Shown: piece after piece, positions 11,803 to 21,799 of the stretch
Position numbering within the stretch: position 1 is the first letter of the stretch
Layout of the letters: each line of letters opens with the position of its first letter
Assembly (NCBI GenBank): GCA_002007465.1
Contig: LNAC01000101.1
Span: 4,364,361-4,428,360, forward strand
Direction of reading: 5' to 3'
Length of the DNA: 64,000 nucleotides
Origin: Ailurus styani
Lineage: Eukaryota > Chordata > Mammalia > Carnivora > Ailuridae
Position numbers and translations under genes: made by a program
The notes under the pieces: model-generated
The model's input: the letters and a program-made list of their open reading frames with translations, nothing else
What the model was told of the DNA's origin: nothing
Databases searched by the model: none

Positions 11803-12335
11803 ATGGTAGATTTCTGGGCCGCTGTGGGTTAATCATGGCAGGCCAGGCCACAGAATTGTGTTCTGGAGAAAGCTGAAACGATGTAGCACTCTACATTCAG
11901 CAACAGCTGTGAAAATGAAAAATGCCTGTACCCTCCACTCCAGCAATTCCACTGCTGAGGATTTACCTCATCATAAACGTACTCAAATGCAAGGATGCTT
12001 ACCCCAGCACTGCTGGCAATGGCAAAAATTAGAACAACACGTAAACGTCCACAAACAGAAAGCTCGTTACATAAGCGATGGTGCTGCCACCTTACTGAGG
12101 AAGACCTTCGTGTGTGAGAATGGACAGGGGTCCAAAACTGACTCATAAGGGGAAAAAAAGCACAGTATGATCTCAAATTCTATACATTTTTAAAAAGACA
12201 TGCATATATAGTTCTTGGAAGGATACTTAAAATATTAACAGCAGTTAGGATTGCTGAGGGAACTTCGCTTTACAGGATTCTGAATTTGCAACTGCCACTT
12301 TTTCTCTTTTTTTAAATAAAATTTTGTACAAACCT
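11803..12335 (+). mobile_element. Old L1-like remnant, 3' end
   Basis: Contains L1 3'-region phrases such as CCAGCAATTCCACTGCTGAGG and GGCAATGGCAAAAATTAGAA, and ends in TTTTAAATAAAATTTTGTAC. It probably continues the element at 10534-11346. Confidence 0.55.
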
Positions 12336-12339
12336 GAAT

Positions 12340-13343
12340 TCTTTATGAGAACAAGAAAGGCTAAACTCACTCCAGCTTCTTCCTTATTCATCCCCTGGGC
12401 GAGGAGTAAACAGCTAATAAAGGGCGCCTGCGGAAGCCACAGGAGAGGCAGAGTTCAAGGGCCTGCATGAGCCAGCAGGTCCCGGCCCTCATTCCCTCCA
12501 GCCAGGCCGGCCTGCCGGGACAGCGTCCTCACCGGCTTCCCCGCCTGTGGGCAGGGATGTCACCTCTATCTCGGGCATGAATTTGACTGAGGCCCACTGG
12601 TTGGAAGGTCTCACTAGCTCCCCATTCCTCAGGGGACAAAATCCCCCTCCCTGGGGGGGAAGTGCTGTCCTCTGCACGCTGGCTCTCGCCCTCTTGCCAG
12701 GTCTCCCTTACTACCTTGCATTTATGGCCGCCTAACTGGGAGCCGGCCGCACGAGTTCGATGCTGTTTCTTGGCATCATGTCCTGGCCCATGCTCTTCCT
12801 ACACCCCTCCTCCTACCTGTCATAATTTAAGACTCTGCACGGGCTTCACCCCTTAACAAGCCTTCTGGCTCCTCCAGGCTTCCCCAGGGCCCCTCTCTCG
12901 TCGCCATTCCTACCAGTCTGTCTCCTTCCCTCATTAGCCTATAAACCCAAATACGTACCTACACGTATTTGAAAATCACACCCTAGCTTTTTTTCATGGT
13001 GATAGCACCTCTCCTTCTCTCGGAGGGTTTCCTCCAAGTGGAGTTCTGTTCTATCTTGTGCTAGGGTTTTTCTTCACATGCTTAGTGACCCTGGCTGCCA
13101 GTCATACAGTTAAAATACTATTCGATTTATCTGCATAATTCACTGCTTTCACCATTCTAAATGAAAGTATAAAAAGATGTGATCCTATGATAAAGAGAAT
13201 GTCCATTATTTTGACCTGGATCAGATGTGGAGGAGGAAGCCAAATGCCAATAGAAAACGTAAATACTTTATATTCTGTTAGTAAAAAGCAGGGTATAAAT
13301 AAATAATGGAGAATATTGAAAAAAATGTGCAAAACACTAAAGG
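12340..13343. other. Repeat-free MED9 intronic DNA
   Basis: Single-copy DNA. No exon, RNA gene or repeat recognised. Confidence 0.4.
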
Positions 13344-13354
13344 CTTAGTGGAAA

Positions 13355-13548
13355 CTCTTTTTTTTTTGGAAGATTTTATTATTTGAGAGAGAGGAGGAGG
13401 GGCAGAGGGAGAGGGGGAGAGAGCCCCAGCAGACCCTGCTGTCAGTGCGGAGACCGACCTCATGACCCTGAGATCATGACCTGAGCTGAAACCAAGAGTT
13501 GCATGCTTAACTGACTGAGCCACCCAGGTCCCCCCGCCCCCCCCCCAC
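13355..13548 (-). mobile_element. SINEC-type SINE with 11-bp TSD
   Basis: Reverse-oriented SINE; the head end runs into a C-rich tract (CCCCCGCCCCCCCCCC). Flanked by CTTAGTGGAAA at 13344-13354 and 13549-13559. Confidence 0.9.
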
Positions 13549-13559
13549 CTTAGTGGAAA

Positions 13560-14255
13560 ATCTTGATGCTTCTTTACTTTCTTAGAATAAACTAAATTCT
13601 TTCTTGGGGAGCCCCCAATGTCTTCCCTTTTAGGCTCATCAGATACCCCAGAGAAGGTGTCTCTGTCTCCCTGGCTGCCAGTCTAGAAGCCAGGCTGGGG
13701 AAGAAGGCTAGGGTTGGGTCCCAGCACTTCAGTTTGTGAAGTTTCTCTTAATCCCTCTTTTCAGTATGGCTTGCTTTCTCTAACTTCTGCCACGTGCCTA
13801 GTGTTCCCCAGTCCAGAGCCTCTCTGGCTTATCTTCAAAAATAAATCGTGGGAGAGAGTAATCCTTTAATTTTCTGCCAAGATGGAAGAAGGATAGTCAC
13901 CCATCTGCTTGGAGTGGGGAAGAGGACTATGGGATCTGATTCTTAAACAGACTTTAAGTGATCCTCCCGTTGTAGTCCCACTTCACCTCTATTTCCAGAA
14001 GTCCCTGGCACTGTCAACTCCTGAGATGTAGGGGGAAGCCACGGTCTAAGGCAGCTGCTTCTGGATGCTTCTTGGGGTTGAGAGATGGATTAGCCTTTGG
14101 CCATCTGCTTTGTGACAATGATCTCCTCTCCTGTTCTTTCTGGTTTTATGCTTAAAAAAAAACCAAACCACTCTTCACTGTCCTTTCAGAGGGTACAGAA
14201 ATAAACACATGTGATCAACCCACCATCTTTCACAGAAGGCTTCTCTTGACTATAC
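13560..14255. other. Repeat-free MED9 intronic DNA
   Basis: No feature recognised. Confidence 0.4.
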
Positions 14256-14259
14256 CTTA

Positions 14260-14395
14260 CAGCAATCTTAAGATTTAAAGTACTGTTATTCCATTTCACA
14301 AGAGAAAAGAGACTCAGAGAAGCTAAGTCATTTGACCAAGATCTCTTAGCCCATATACTATAAAGCTGTAATTTGAACCCACTCTTTGAGGTCCA
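14260..14395 (-). mobile_element. MIR SINE, antisense
   Basis: Has the MIR core in reverse: CCATTTCACAAGAGAAAAGA, then GACTCAGAGAAGCTAAGTCA, then TTTGAACCCACTCTTTGAGG. Strongly diverged. Confidence 0.7.
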
Positions 14396-14399
14396 CTGT

Positions 14400-14565
14400 T
14401 ATTCATGTATTAGAGATAAGAAAGTAAGGCTTAGCAAGGCTACCTAATTTACTAAGAGGCTACTAATTACAAAGCAAGCAACTATCAGTATGTGGATTTG
14501 AATCCAGGCCTACCTGACTTCAAAGCCCATGTTCTTTCTAGTGTACCTCACTACTCCATGTTTAA
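14400..14565 (-). mobile_element. Second MIR-like copy, antisense
   Basis: TAAGGCTTAGCAAGGCTACC, then GGATTTGAATCCAGGCCTAC, then CTGACTTCAAAGCCCATG follows the MIR reverse-strand order and lies directly after the first copy. Confidence 0.6.
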
Positions 14566-14749
14566 GGCCAGCCCAACCCAACTGCTCTACTGGGATGCAA
14601 GAATCTACTTTCAGGGGTCCAGGAACTGTCCCTGAGACTGTGTATATTTTATGTTTTCATCTTTCTGTATTTTTCTTAAAACCAGTATATTTGGGTTAAT
14701 TTGGATAACCCATTTATAATCCAGCACTGCCCTGGGATTTTGGGGTCTG

Positions 14750-15290
14750 CACTTGTGTTTGTTTGCTAGCTCACTGCCGCCGAGAAGTTCTACTTGATGA
14801 TCACAGGCTAATGAGAACAGAACAGAGTCTGCCTTACCCTATAAACAGGATGTTCACACTAAGTGAAGCCAAATTAAGGCAGGGTCTAATGTGAGAACAA
14901 AGGCTTCGCAGTTGTTTAAAAAGTGATGGAAGCATGAGGTCATCCCACAACAAGTTAATCTAGCCTGGCTAAACTCAAAAGAAGCTGGGCCATTAACAAA
15001 CTAGACTTTCACGTTGTGGGCAGCAAGTTCATTTCAGCAAAACACCCGAGAGCGCATTAATGCTCACTTGAATGTTACTGTAAGAGTGAGTTTTATTTAT
15101 TGTTTTGGTTTTTAATGGTTTAATAAGTTATGAGCCTCATTTACCCGTTAATGCGGATATAAGTAACATAACAGTAAAAATAACTGAGGCAAACAGGGGG
15201 AATCAAGGAGACTTGGCTGCACTGTTTTGTTTTGTTTTGTTTTTCTTTTACAGAGTCAGTTGAAAACTCAGGCTAATCAGAAGATTGGCC
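14750..15290. promoter_or_regulatory. Candidate conserved non-coding element in MED9 intron
   Basis: About 540 bases without repeats, CpG-poor and rich in TAAT/ATTA-type cores (TTAATCTAG, CATTAATGC, GTTAATGCGG). This composition resembles deeply conserved enhancers. There is no direct evidence of function; a cross-species alignment would decide. Confidence 0.3.
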
Positions 15291-15306
15291 AAAAGACTGA
15301 CAAATC

Positions 15307-15501
15307 CGACAGCCTGGGTGGCTCAGTGTGTTGTGTGCGTGGGACTCTTGATTTCTGCTGGTCCTGATCTCGGGTCATGGGATCCACTCCCGCCTCAGGC
15401 TATGTGCTCAGCAGGGAGCCTGATTGATATTCTCTCTCTAGGCCTCTCCCTCCTGCTCCCACGTGTTCTCTCCAATGAATAAATAAATCTTTTAAAAAGA
15501 A
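15307..15501 (+). mobile_element. SINEC-type SINE, diverged
   Basis: Head AGCCTGGGTGGCTCAGTGTG; tail GAATAAATAAATCTTTTAAA. Short direct repeats TGACAAATC at 15298-15306 and 15502-15510. Confidence 0.88.
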
Positions 15502-15769
15502 TGACAAATCACCCTCTTTGGCGCTGTCCATGACCATGCTACCCCAGGGCAACTTGTATCTTTGTTTCTTTTAATGTTTTCTATCATCAACCCTCCAATC
15601 TCTTTGAATTATGGGTAATTCCCAAACCTGTCTTTTCTCCCTTCAAACTGGTGCGCAATGTGGGGGTGAGAAGTTGGCCTTTTTTACTGTGTACATCCCG
15701 CAGCACTTAGCAGTGTGCCACACAGGGAAGATGCTCCATATAAGTGGGATAGGTTGAAAAGACAGAATC

Positions 15770-15895
15770 CAAGTGTTACTCCTCTATTACAGGCGAGAAA
15801 ACCGAGGCTCAGAGACGCATGACTTGCTCCAGATCACTAAGATGCAAACTTGAGTAGCCCGACTGCAGAGCCTGTGCGTTCGATCTCTACTCTGC
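15770..15895 (-). mobile_element. MIR SINE, antisense
   Basis: Contains ATTACAGGCGAGAAAACCGA, GGCTCAGAGACGC and CTGCAGAGCCTGTGCGTTCG in MIR reverse order. Confidence 0.75.
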
Positions 15896-16135
15896 CTTCA
15901 TTTTTAAGAATATCGCCCGGCCATCATGAGGTCTGGCAACTCTCTCAGGGCTCAAATGTTTGCTGAGCTCACGGTGCGACTAGGTGTGATCTTGGAGAAG
16001 GCCTCCTCCCCCTGGGTCTGTTTGCCCATCGGTAAAATGGGGGTGTAGCCGACAGCGCCTAGGCCTTGGCAGCTTTGAAACAGGAGACGAGGAGCGGGAG
16101 GGCGTGTCGTGGCCGGTCCTCTCTTGGGCGCTTAC

Positions 16136-16362
16136 CATTTGATGATGTTGTGAACCAAAGGTAAAAAGGAGTAATTCTCCTCCTCCTTCACGCCGGCGGG
16201 TGACTGAGGCCTCGGCGCCGGCGACTGCTGCGGCTGAGGCGCGGCGACCGGAGGCGGCGGCTGCGAAGGCGGCAGCGGCTTCGTCTCGGGCAGCGGCGGC
16301 TCGGCCGGCGGCGGTAACGCATCCTCGGCCTGTCGCCCGGCGGCCACCCCGGCGGAGGCCAT
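16136..16362 (-). CDS. MED9: MED9 coding exon 1 (N-terminal Pro-rich part)
   Basis: First coding exon of MED9. The ATG (16362-16360) lies in a strong Kozak context, with G at -3 and G at +4. The encoded protein starts [14 protein letters not shown], as in human. It is followed by a Pro/Gln/Ala-rich, probably disordered stretch (about residues 15-60), then the conserved [16 protein letters not shown] that leads into the helical Med9 domain. The exon ends ...AAATG at 16136, followed by the donor GTAAG (16135-16131). With exon 2 the product is 147 aa; human is 146 aa. Differences from human are concentrated in the Pro-rich part, for example [18 protein letters not shown]. The ORF is clean and the gene is evidently functional. 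Confidence 0.96.
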
Positions 16363-16548
16363 GGCGCTCGGGACAGCGCCGGTCAGTCAGCAGGACCCCA
16401 GCGGTCAGCTCCTCGAAAGCGTCGCGGACCCTAGACGTCACCACCTTGCGCCCGCGGGGGGCGGGCCCTGGGGAAAGGTTATGCGCGTGCGTACTAGGAT
16501 AGGGGGCGGGGAAAGTGGGCGGGACAACGGCACGGGGGCGTGGTTGTT

Positions 16549-16561
16549 GTTACTAGGCAAC
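16549..16561. promoter_or_regulatory. Candidate RFX X-box upstream of MED9
   Basis: GTTACTAGGCAAC is an imperfect inverted repeat with one perfect RFX half-site (GGCAAC) and one degenerate half-site (GTTACT), about 190 bp upstream of the MED9 ATG. It is a sequence match only. Confidence 0.4.
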
Positions 16562-16569
16562 GGGCGATT

Positions 16570-17700
16570 GACGGATTTGGTTGTAAATCGATGCAGCAAG
16601 ATTATTAGTCAGAAGTAGATTTATTTCAGAAACAACGTTATATTCTTATTCACACGACGAAGAGGGTCCAAAAGTAACTAATACAGGAAGGCTGAGATAC
16701 ATAAGGCTCCGCATGGCCCCGCCCTCGGAGAAGGCTTCTCAAAGAACCACCTTGAACCACATGCAGAGTAAACAACTTACCCAGTACCTGTTACGTGTAA
16801 AGCACGGGGGTCTACGGGCATTAAGAACCCAGAGATGGAGGACCAACAGCTCCTCCACCACGCAGACGCCTCCAGGAGGACAGGCAGCAACCCCCGACCC
16901 AGCCGTAGTGTGAGACTGTGCTAGCCCAAAGGGTGCAGAGACAAAGACATTGGGTCTCTAAAAGCCCCTCGTGGCTAGATGGGGAGGAACTAATAATTCA
17001 ACATTTAATATGCATCTTCTGGATGACAGACGCAGTGTTAAATGTGGGGGTGGGGGTGGGAGGGCTGTCCCGACTTCAATAAGAGGCAGAAAGGGATTGA
17101 CTAGTGCGAAGAATAAATACATCCTACAGGAAAGGCAACATCAGGTACTGTCCATACCTGCTGGTCAGTTCCTTCAACCCCTAGGTCTGTTTCCCTAACT
17201 GTAAACTCTTCAGTTCAGAGTCACAACAGAGCATAAACTGCTTTCTAACTTCAGATACACGGCTGACCTCCAAAAGTCTGGTTTGCCCCTAGGATCCTAG
17301 GCCAAAAGCCTGGTGGTTTTGTAATTATAATTCTCAAAACAAGTGTGATATGGGAGCTGTATAATAAACTTCTGGGCAATGTGACACCCATCCTAAGTTT
17401 AGCTAGTGCGTGGGAGAGGACATGAGCTAGGAAAGCCCCAACCTTCTAAAGTCTACCATCAAGGGTCTTAAAGAAAGGCAAGGAGGCCCATATTCACGTA
17501 GCAAGATGAGCTGCAGCACTTAAGAGCAAGGTGGCTGATCCCAAGGAAAGCATCGATGCTACTATTCGGATGCGTCAGAAGAGCTTTATGGAGGCACACC
17601 CTAGGGAAGCCAGACTGCAGAAGGAAGTAGGAAGTTGGAGAGTATGTTCGTAGAGGCTCTTCAGTGATGGGCCTTAGCCCAGCTTTCTTCAGCAAGAACT
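16570..17700. other. Unique DNA upstream of MED9
   Basis: No repeat, exon or RNA gene recognised. Confidence 0.4.
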
Positions 17701-17707
17701 GCCGGCG

Positions 17708-17793
17708 NNNNNNNNNNNNNNNNNNNNNNNNNNNNNNNNNNNNNNNNNNNNNNNNNNNNNNNNNNNNNNNNNNNNNNNNNNNNNNNNNNNNNN
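17708..17793. other. Assembly gap (86 N)
   Basis: A run of N flanked by GCCGGCG on the left and CGGGGGGCGGG on the right. The GC-rich flanks suggest a GC-rich or G-quadruplex sequence that failed to assemble. Gap size is 86 unless it is a placeholder. Confidence 0.98.
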
Positions 17794-18085
17794 CGGGGGG
17801 CGGGAAGAGCAAGGGGAGGGAGAGTCTGAAGGGTTTTCTTCTGGCTACCCACGGACCTCTCCACTTCGGGGAAGAGTTTTAAGAGTCCTGGTAGAGAACA
17901 GAGGAGAATGGCCTGCTGGGATCAGGCCAGGTATGCTTGAAGAGGCTACATACCCTTGCAGCCATCTGGGGATATGGATGGTGCAAGAATTAATAGTAAT
18001 TACCACAACCGCCATGGAATAAAAGTGGGTACAAGGAAGAGTCACAATCATCACATTTCATCCACAAAAGAGGTCTAGAGGGCAG
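17794..18085. other. Unique DNA right of the gap
   Basis: No feature recognised. Confidence 0.4.
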
Positions 18086-18089
18086 ATGC

Positions 18090-18215
18090 TAGTATCTTCA
18101 TTTCTTGGATGAGGAAACTGAGACTTGTGATGGTTAAGGTACTGGCCCAGGGTCACACAGCTTGCCTGACACCAAATCTATGGTCTTGACCGACGCCTAG
18201 GAGACCTTGGGTCTC
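18090..18215 (-). mobile_element. MIR SINE, antisense
   Basis: TTGGATGAGGAAACTGAGAC, then GGCCCAGGGTCACACAGCTT is the well-known MIR reverse core. Confidence 0.8.
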
Positions 18216-18884
18216 TGCTGGCTCTGTAACTTTATGATTCAAAATGTTAAAGTGAGGTTTTTATTCAGAACTCGGAAAGCAATCTGATACTCATCAATAA
18301 TATCTCCATGGCAATCGCCCATCATCTCCTCCCCACCCCCCGGTGTGTTTTATAACTTCATTACAAATCTCGGCTTTATCATTGGCAGAATAACGAGGAC
18401 ATCTCTTTTTGAAAAATGAAAAAGTACTTCAGGTATAAATAGCTGTGGCTTAAGAAAACAAATCGAAAGCAGAGGAAGCGTGAACAAGTAGGTGCATTGA
18501 CAGTTGGCCCTAAAAATAGTTAATACACTTAGTGGCACAGAGTAAAGCTGACTTCATAACGTTGCGGGCAGATGTCAGAGAAATCTGCCTGTGCTGGCTT
18601 CGTGAAAGTTGAAATTGCCCCAACAAGACTGTGCCTGGTCATAACTGCCCTGTTCAGACTCAAAAAAGGCAGATGCTCCGCTGATAGGTAAGGACTGTAT
18701 TTTGAGAGAGACATCACCAAGCTAAGCCACCAGGTCATTGCTTTCTTGGGCAGATTTACACTGTTTCTCAAAGAGCCTTTCCATTCAGGTTGGTAGTTTA
18801 CAAGTTCAGCCAGCCTGCCTGCCTCCAGGCCCAGCTCGACCTCACCTTGCATAGCTATGCAACCTCCTAGGAGGACTGAATAGT

Positions 18885-19150
18885 TACACTATTTTCAATT
18901 TTCTAGTAGCCACATTAAAAAAAAAAAAAGCAGGTGAAATGAATTTCAGTAATATATTTTATTTCACTCAGTATCTTCAGAATATGATCATTTCAACATG
19001 TGATCAATATTAAAAATTATGAAAGAGGTAGTTTACTGGTTTTCATCCTGTTGAAACCCCGTATGCATTTTACACTGAGAATGGCCGCATTTCAAGTGCT
19101 CATTGCCATATGTGGCTAGTGGCTGCAGAACTGCATGGTACAGACCAAGA
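18885..19150. mobile_element. Ancient interspersed repeat (DNA-transposon-like)
   Basis: CTAGTAGCCACATTAAAAAA, GTGATCAATATTAAAAATTA, CATTTCAAGTGCTCATTGCC and ATGTGGCTAGTGGCTGCAGA recall a common mammalian MER-type repeat in this order. I cannot name the family with certainty. Confidence 0.5.
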
Positions 19151-19306
19151 GATCAATACGGATCAAATGTAGAGAGCTCATAATCATAATGGTGAGAGGA
19201 AAACAGCAAGTTGCCCAAAGGAAATAGAATATATTATTCTTTATAAATGTTCGAAATGTGAAAATGAGCACTATGTCTTGTCCATAGATACAGGACACTT
19301 ATATAA

Positions 19307-19490
19307 AAGTTTTTTTTTATTTTGTAAAAAGATTTTATTTATTTATTTGAGAGAGAGAGAGCACAAGCAGGGGGAGCTGCAGAGGCAGAGGGAGAAGCAG
19401 GCTCCCTGCTCAATGTGGGGCTCCATCCCATGGCCCTGGGATCATGATCTGAGCTGAAGGCAATTGCTTAACTGACTGAGCCACCCAGGT
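19307..19490 (-). mobile_element. SINEC-type SINE
   Basis: Reverse orientation: T-rich tail, AAAGATTTTATTTATTTATT, GA-rich body, head GACTGAGCCACCCAGGT. No site duplication found, and the extreme 5' end may be lost. Confidence 0.88.
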
Positions 19491-19664
19491 AAGTGGGTGT
19501 TAAGGGTTTTAAAAGGAGCTAAAGGCTATACCTCAGGTGCATGGGACAGGGGATAGGCCTGTAACAGCAACTTTCTGTGTAGTGTTCTATTTCTTGTATA
19601 AGAGGACTTGAAGCAAATAGGAGAAGTATGAACAATTGCCAAATACGGGAGGAGGCAAATATGG

Positions 19665-19870
19665 GAGTTTGGTACATTAGAATCCTGGCTTCAGCTTCTT
19701 TCTGGGTGTGTGAACTTGGAAAAGTCATGTCATCTCCCATGCCTCAGTTTCCTTATCTGCAAAATGGAATCATAACAGCACCTACTTAATAGGACTAATA
19801 TAATTGTTACTGGAATGAATGTATGTTAAGAGCTGTTTGAAGTGGCACATGGTAAGTACTACTAAGTTTT
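19665..19870 (+). mobile_element. MIR SINE
   Basis: GTGTGTGAACTTGGAAAAGT, then CTCAGTTTCCTTATCTGCAA, then TGGCACATGGTAAGTACTAC is the forward MIR order. Confidence 0.82.
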
Positions 19871-19874
19871 GGAT

Positions 19875-20870
19875 AGAACTGCTGCTTTTCTAATTAAAAA
19901 AAAACAATCCACCCTTATCATTATTTCTTATAATAATCACCACAAACTGTTACTACAAGAAGAAATACAAAAACCAGGCTGCATCTAAGAAGGGCATTTT
20001 TAGCTGCTCTAAGTGGACCTACGCCACAAATACCTACTAATGTGCTTGTGATACATTCCTTCTACGTGAAGTCCAAAAATAGTCATTCCTCTGTCAGACA
20101 GACTTCACGGGGACTGTTAAACTGATCATGCCATTGAATGATTGAGGGCTTTTTCATCAAAGCTATATTCTTACATATGATTCATCCTATTCTCTCATTG
20201 CCTGGAGCCTCGGGCAGGTCGGAAAAGCTACATGATACTTTGATTTTGTGAGTTAAAAAAACCCAACAAAACACCAGGCAGCAATCATTGCTCAGGCCAA
20301 ACGCAGTGCAGTCTACAGCGGGAAGAGGGTCCCTTGAGCCACAGTTCAGTGCTTAACTGGCAGGATAAAGCCTTTTCCTCAGGAATGTCCTGCAGTTGGC
20401 TTTTCTTCTCTCTCTGAACGGGATTTGATTCTTTTCTTTCTATTCCTTCCAACCCATCCTCTCCTTACTCTGAGACATTTCGTGATGCCCAATTTCTCAG
20501 ATCACTTGTGTTAGTGGTTTCATTTCTTGGAAGAACTCATTTGGGAGCATCTCAGCACCCAAGCCTGACTGTATTTCATTCAGACCCAGAATTTTCTCTG
20601 TAAGACTTTTCCTTTAGTCGTTATTCCTTCTTCTTATTTGTCGTCAGACTTCCACCAGCTTTTGATAGGATAAAAATGAGAGGCAATCCATTCCCAGAAA
20701 CTGTTTTTGTTTAAAATGGTCATTACTGTTCTGATTCCATGTTCTTTCCAATGTCTTTACTAAGTCATTCTCTAATTATTTGTTAGCCAAGTGTTTTTTG
20801 TTTGTTTGCTTTTTCCCTATTTGCCAACTGCTTCCACCTAGCCTCAACTTTAACATCTTCTATTAATCCT
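19875..20870. other. Unique intergenic DNA
   Basis: AT-rich single-copy DNA. No exon, RNA gene or clear repeat. Confidence 0.4.
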
Positions 20871-20892
20871 TTTTTTTTAAAAATGTACTTTT

Positions 20893-21060
20893 GGGGCACC
20901 TGGGTGTCTTCGGCTCAGGTCACGATCCCAGGGTCCTGGGATGGAGCCCCGTATCCAGCTTCCTGCTCTGCGGGGAGCCTGCTTCTCCCTCTCCCACTCC
21001 CCCTGCTTGTGTTCCCTCTCCCGCTGTCTCTCTCTCTGTCAAATAAATAAAATCTTTAAA
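20893..21060 (+). mobile_element. SINEC-type SINE with internal deletion
   Basis: GGGGCACCTGGGTGTCTTCG: the head jumps directly to the TCGGCTCAGGTCACGATCCC part, so about 25-30 bp of the tRNA-like head are missing. Tail AAATAAATAAAATCTTT. Site duplication AAAATGTACTTTT at 20880-20892 and 21061-21073. Confidence 0.9.
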
Positions 21061-21073
21061 AAAATGTACTTTT

Positions 21074-21670
21074 TCTTATGATGGCCTTTCTGGTTTTTCT
21101 CATTCTTCTTTCCTTTTTTTCCTCTAGAAGTTACTTTGTTTCCCACATTAGATTTTCTGTAAGTCTTTTACCTATTGGTTACTAACCCCAGTTACAAAAG
21201 TATAGCTAAAAATTATTCTGCAACTGGAATGCTGAGGTGGATAGAATGTGTGGCTGGTCTTCATGGTTTGCTCGCGGTGGCTGGGCTTCCAGACCTCTTG
21301 GCATCCGAGGAGGCAGTCTGTGACTACAGACATTTGGAATATTCTCAAACTACAGACTCTAACAAGTTCCAAGCTGAGAAATGGAGGAAGCATGGAGAGG
21401 GAACAGCATTTGTCCTCTGTCCTTTATCCTCTCCTTACAACACAAATTTGAAAATGTGGTTTTATGAGCTGTGAACATTCCTGCCAGGTCTTTGGCTCAA
21501 ACAAACTGTGCGATCCTGGGACCTGTCAGGAAACAGCCATGGCCTGTCCATGCGTTATGTTTTGGGCACCAGCTTTGTGCTGAGGACTGTCCCAGGATGC
21601 CTGAGACAGACGGGAGGGAAGAGAAGGCTCCAGGCTAAACCGCAGCAGAACAGACGTGTCAGTTCAGAGC
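21074..21670. other. Unique intergenic DNA
   Basis: No feature recognised beyond short random open frames. Confidence 0.4.
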
Positions 21671-21674
21671 TAGA

Positions 21675-21795
21675 AGGGTCCTGGCACTTGTCTCCCGTGA
21701 TCCCCCCGTTTTGCAGATGAGGAAGCAGGAGCCCGGGAAGACAGGCCGACTCGCTTCAGGCCGTGCAGCCAGTTAGTAGAGGATCAAGGACACAG
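21675..21795 (-). mobile_element. MIR SINE, antisense
   Basis: CCCGTTTTGCAGATGAGGAA, then a degraded GGTCACACAGC region and GCCAGTTAGTAGAGGATCAA. Confidence 0.65.
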
Positions 21796-21799
21796 ACAC

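Larger units (their letters stand above)
4120..16135 (-). other. MED9: MED9 intron 1 (phase 2, about 12.0 kb)
   Basis: Intron between the donor GTAAG (16135-16131, - strand) and the acceptor AG at 4121-4120. It splits a Cys codon after its second base. It holds seven SINEC-type SINEs, L1 remnants at 6820-7275 and 10534-12330, and MIRs at 14260-14565 and 15770-15895. Long repeat-free stretches lie between them (4120-6800, 7280-8580, 12340-13340, 13560-14250 and 14570-15290). Confidence 0.93.
15980..16570 (-). promoter_or_regulatory. MED9: MED9 CpG-rich promoter and 5' region
   Basis: CpG-dense segment centred on MED9 exon 1. Upstream of the ATG (to the right) are, by eye, a CRE-like AGACGTCA (16433-16440), an NRF1-like TGCGCGTGCGT (16482-16492), GC boxes (16503-16511 and 16517-16523) and an RFX-type X-box GTTACTAGGCAAC (16549-16561). 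No TATA box is evident. The pattern is that of a housekeeping promoter with dispersed starts, which suits a general Mediator subunit. Individual sites are pattern matches only. Confidence 0.7.
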
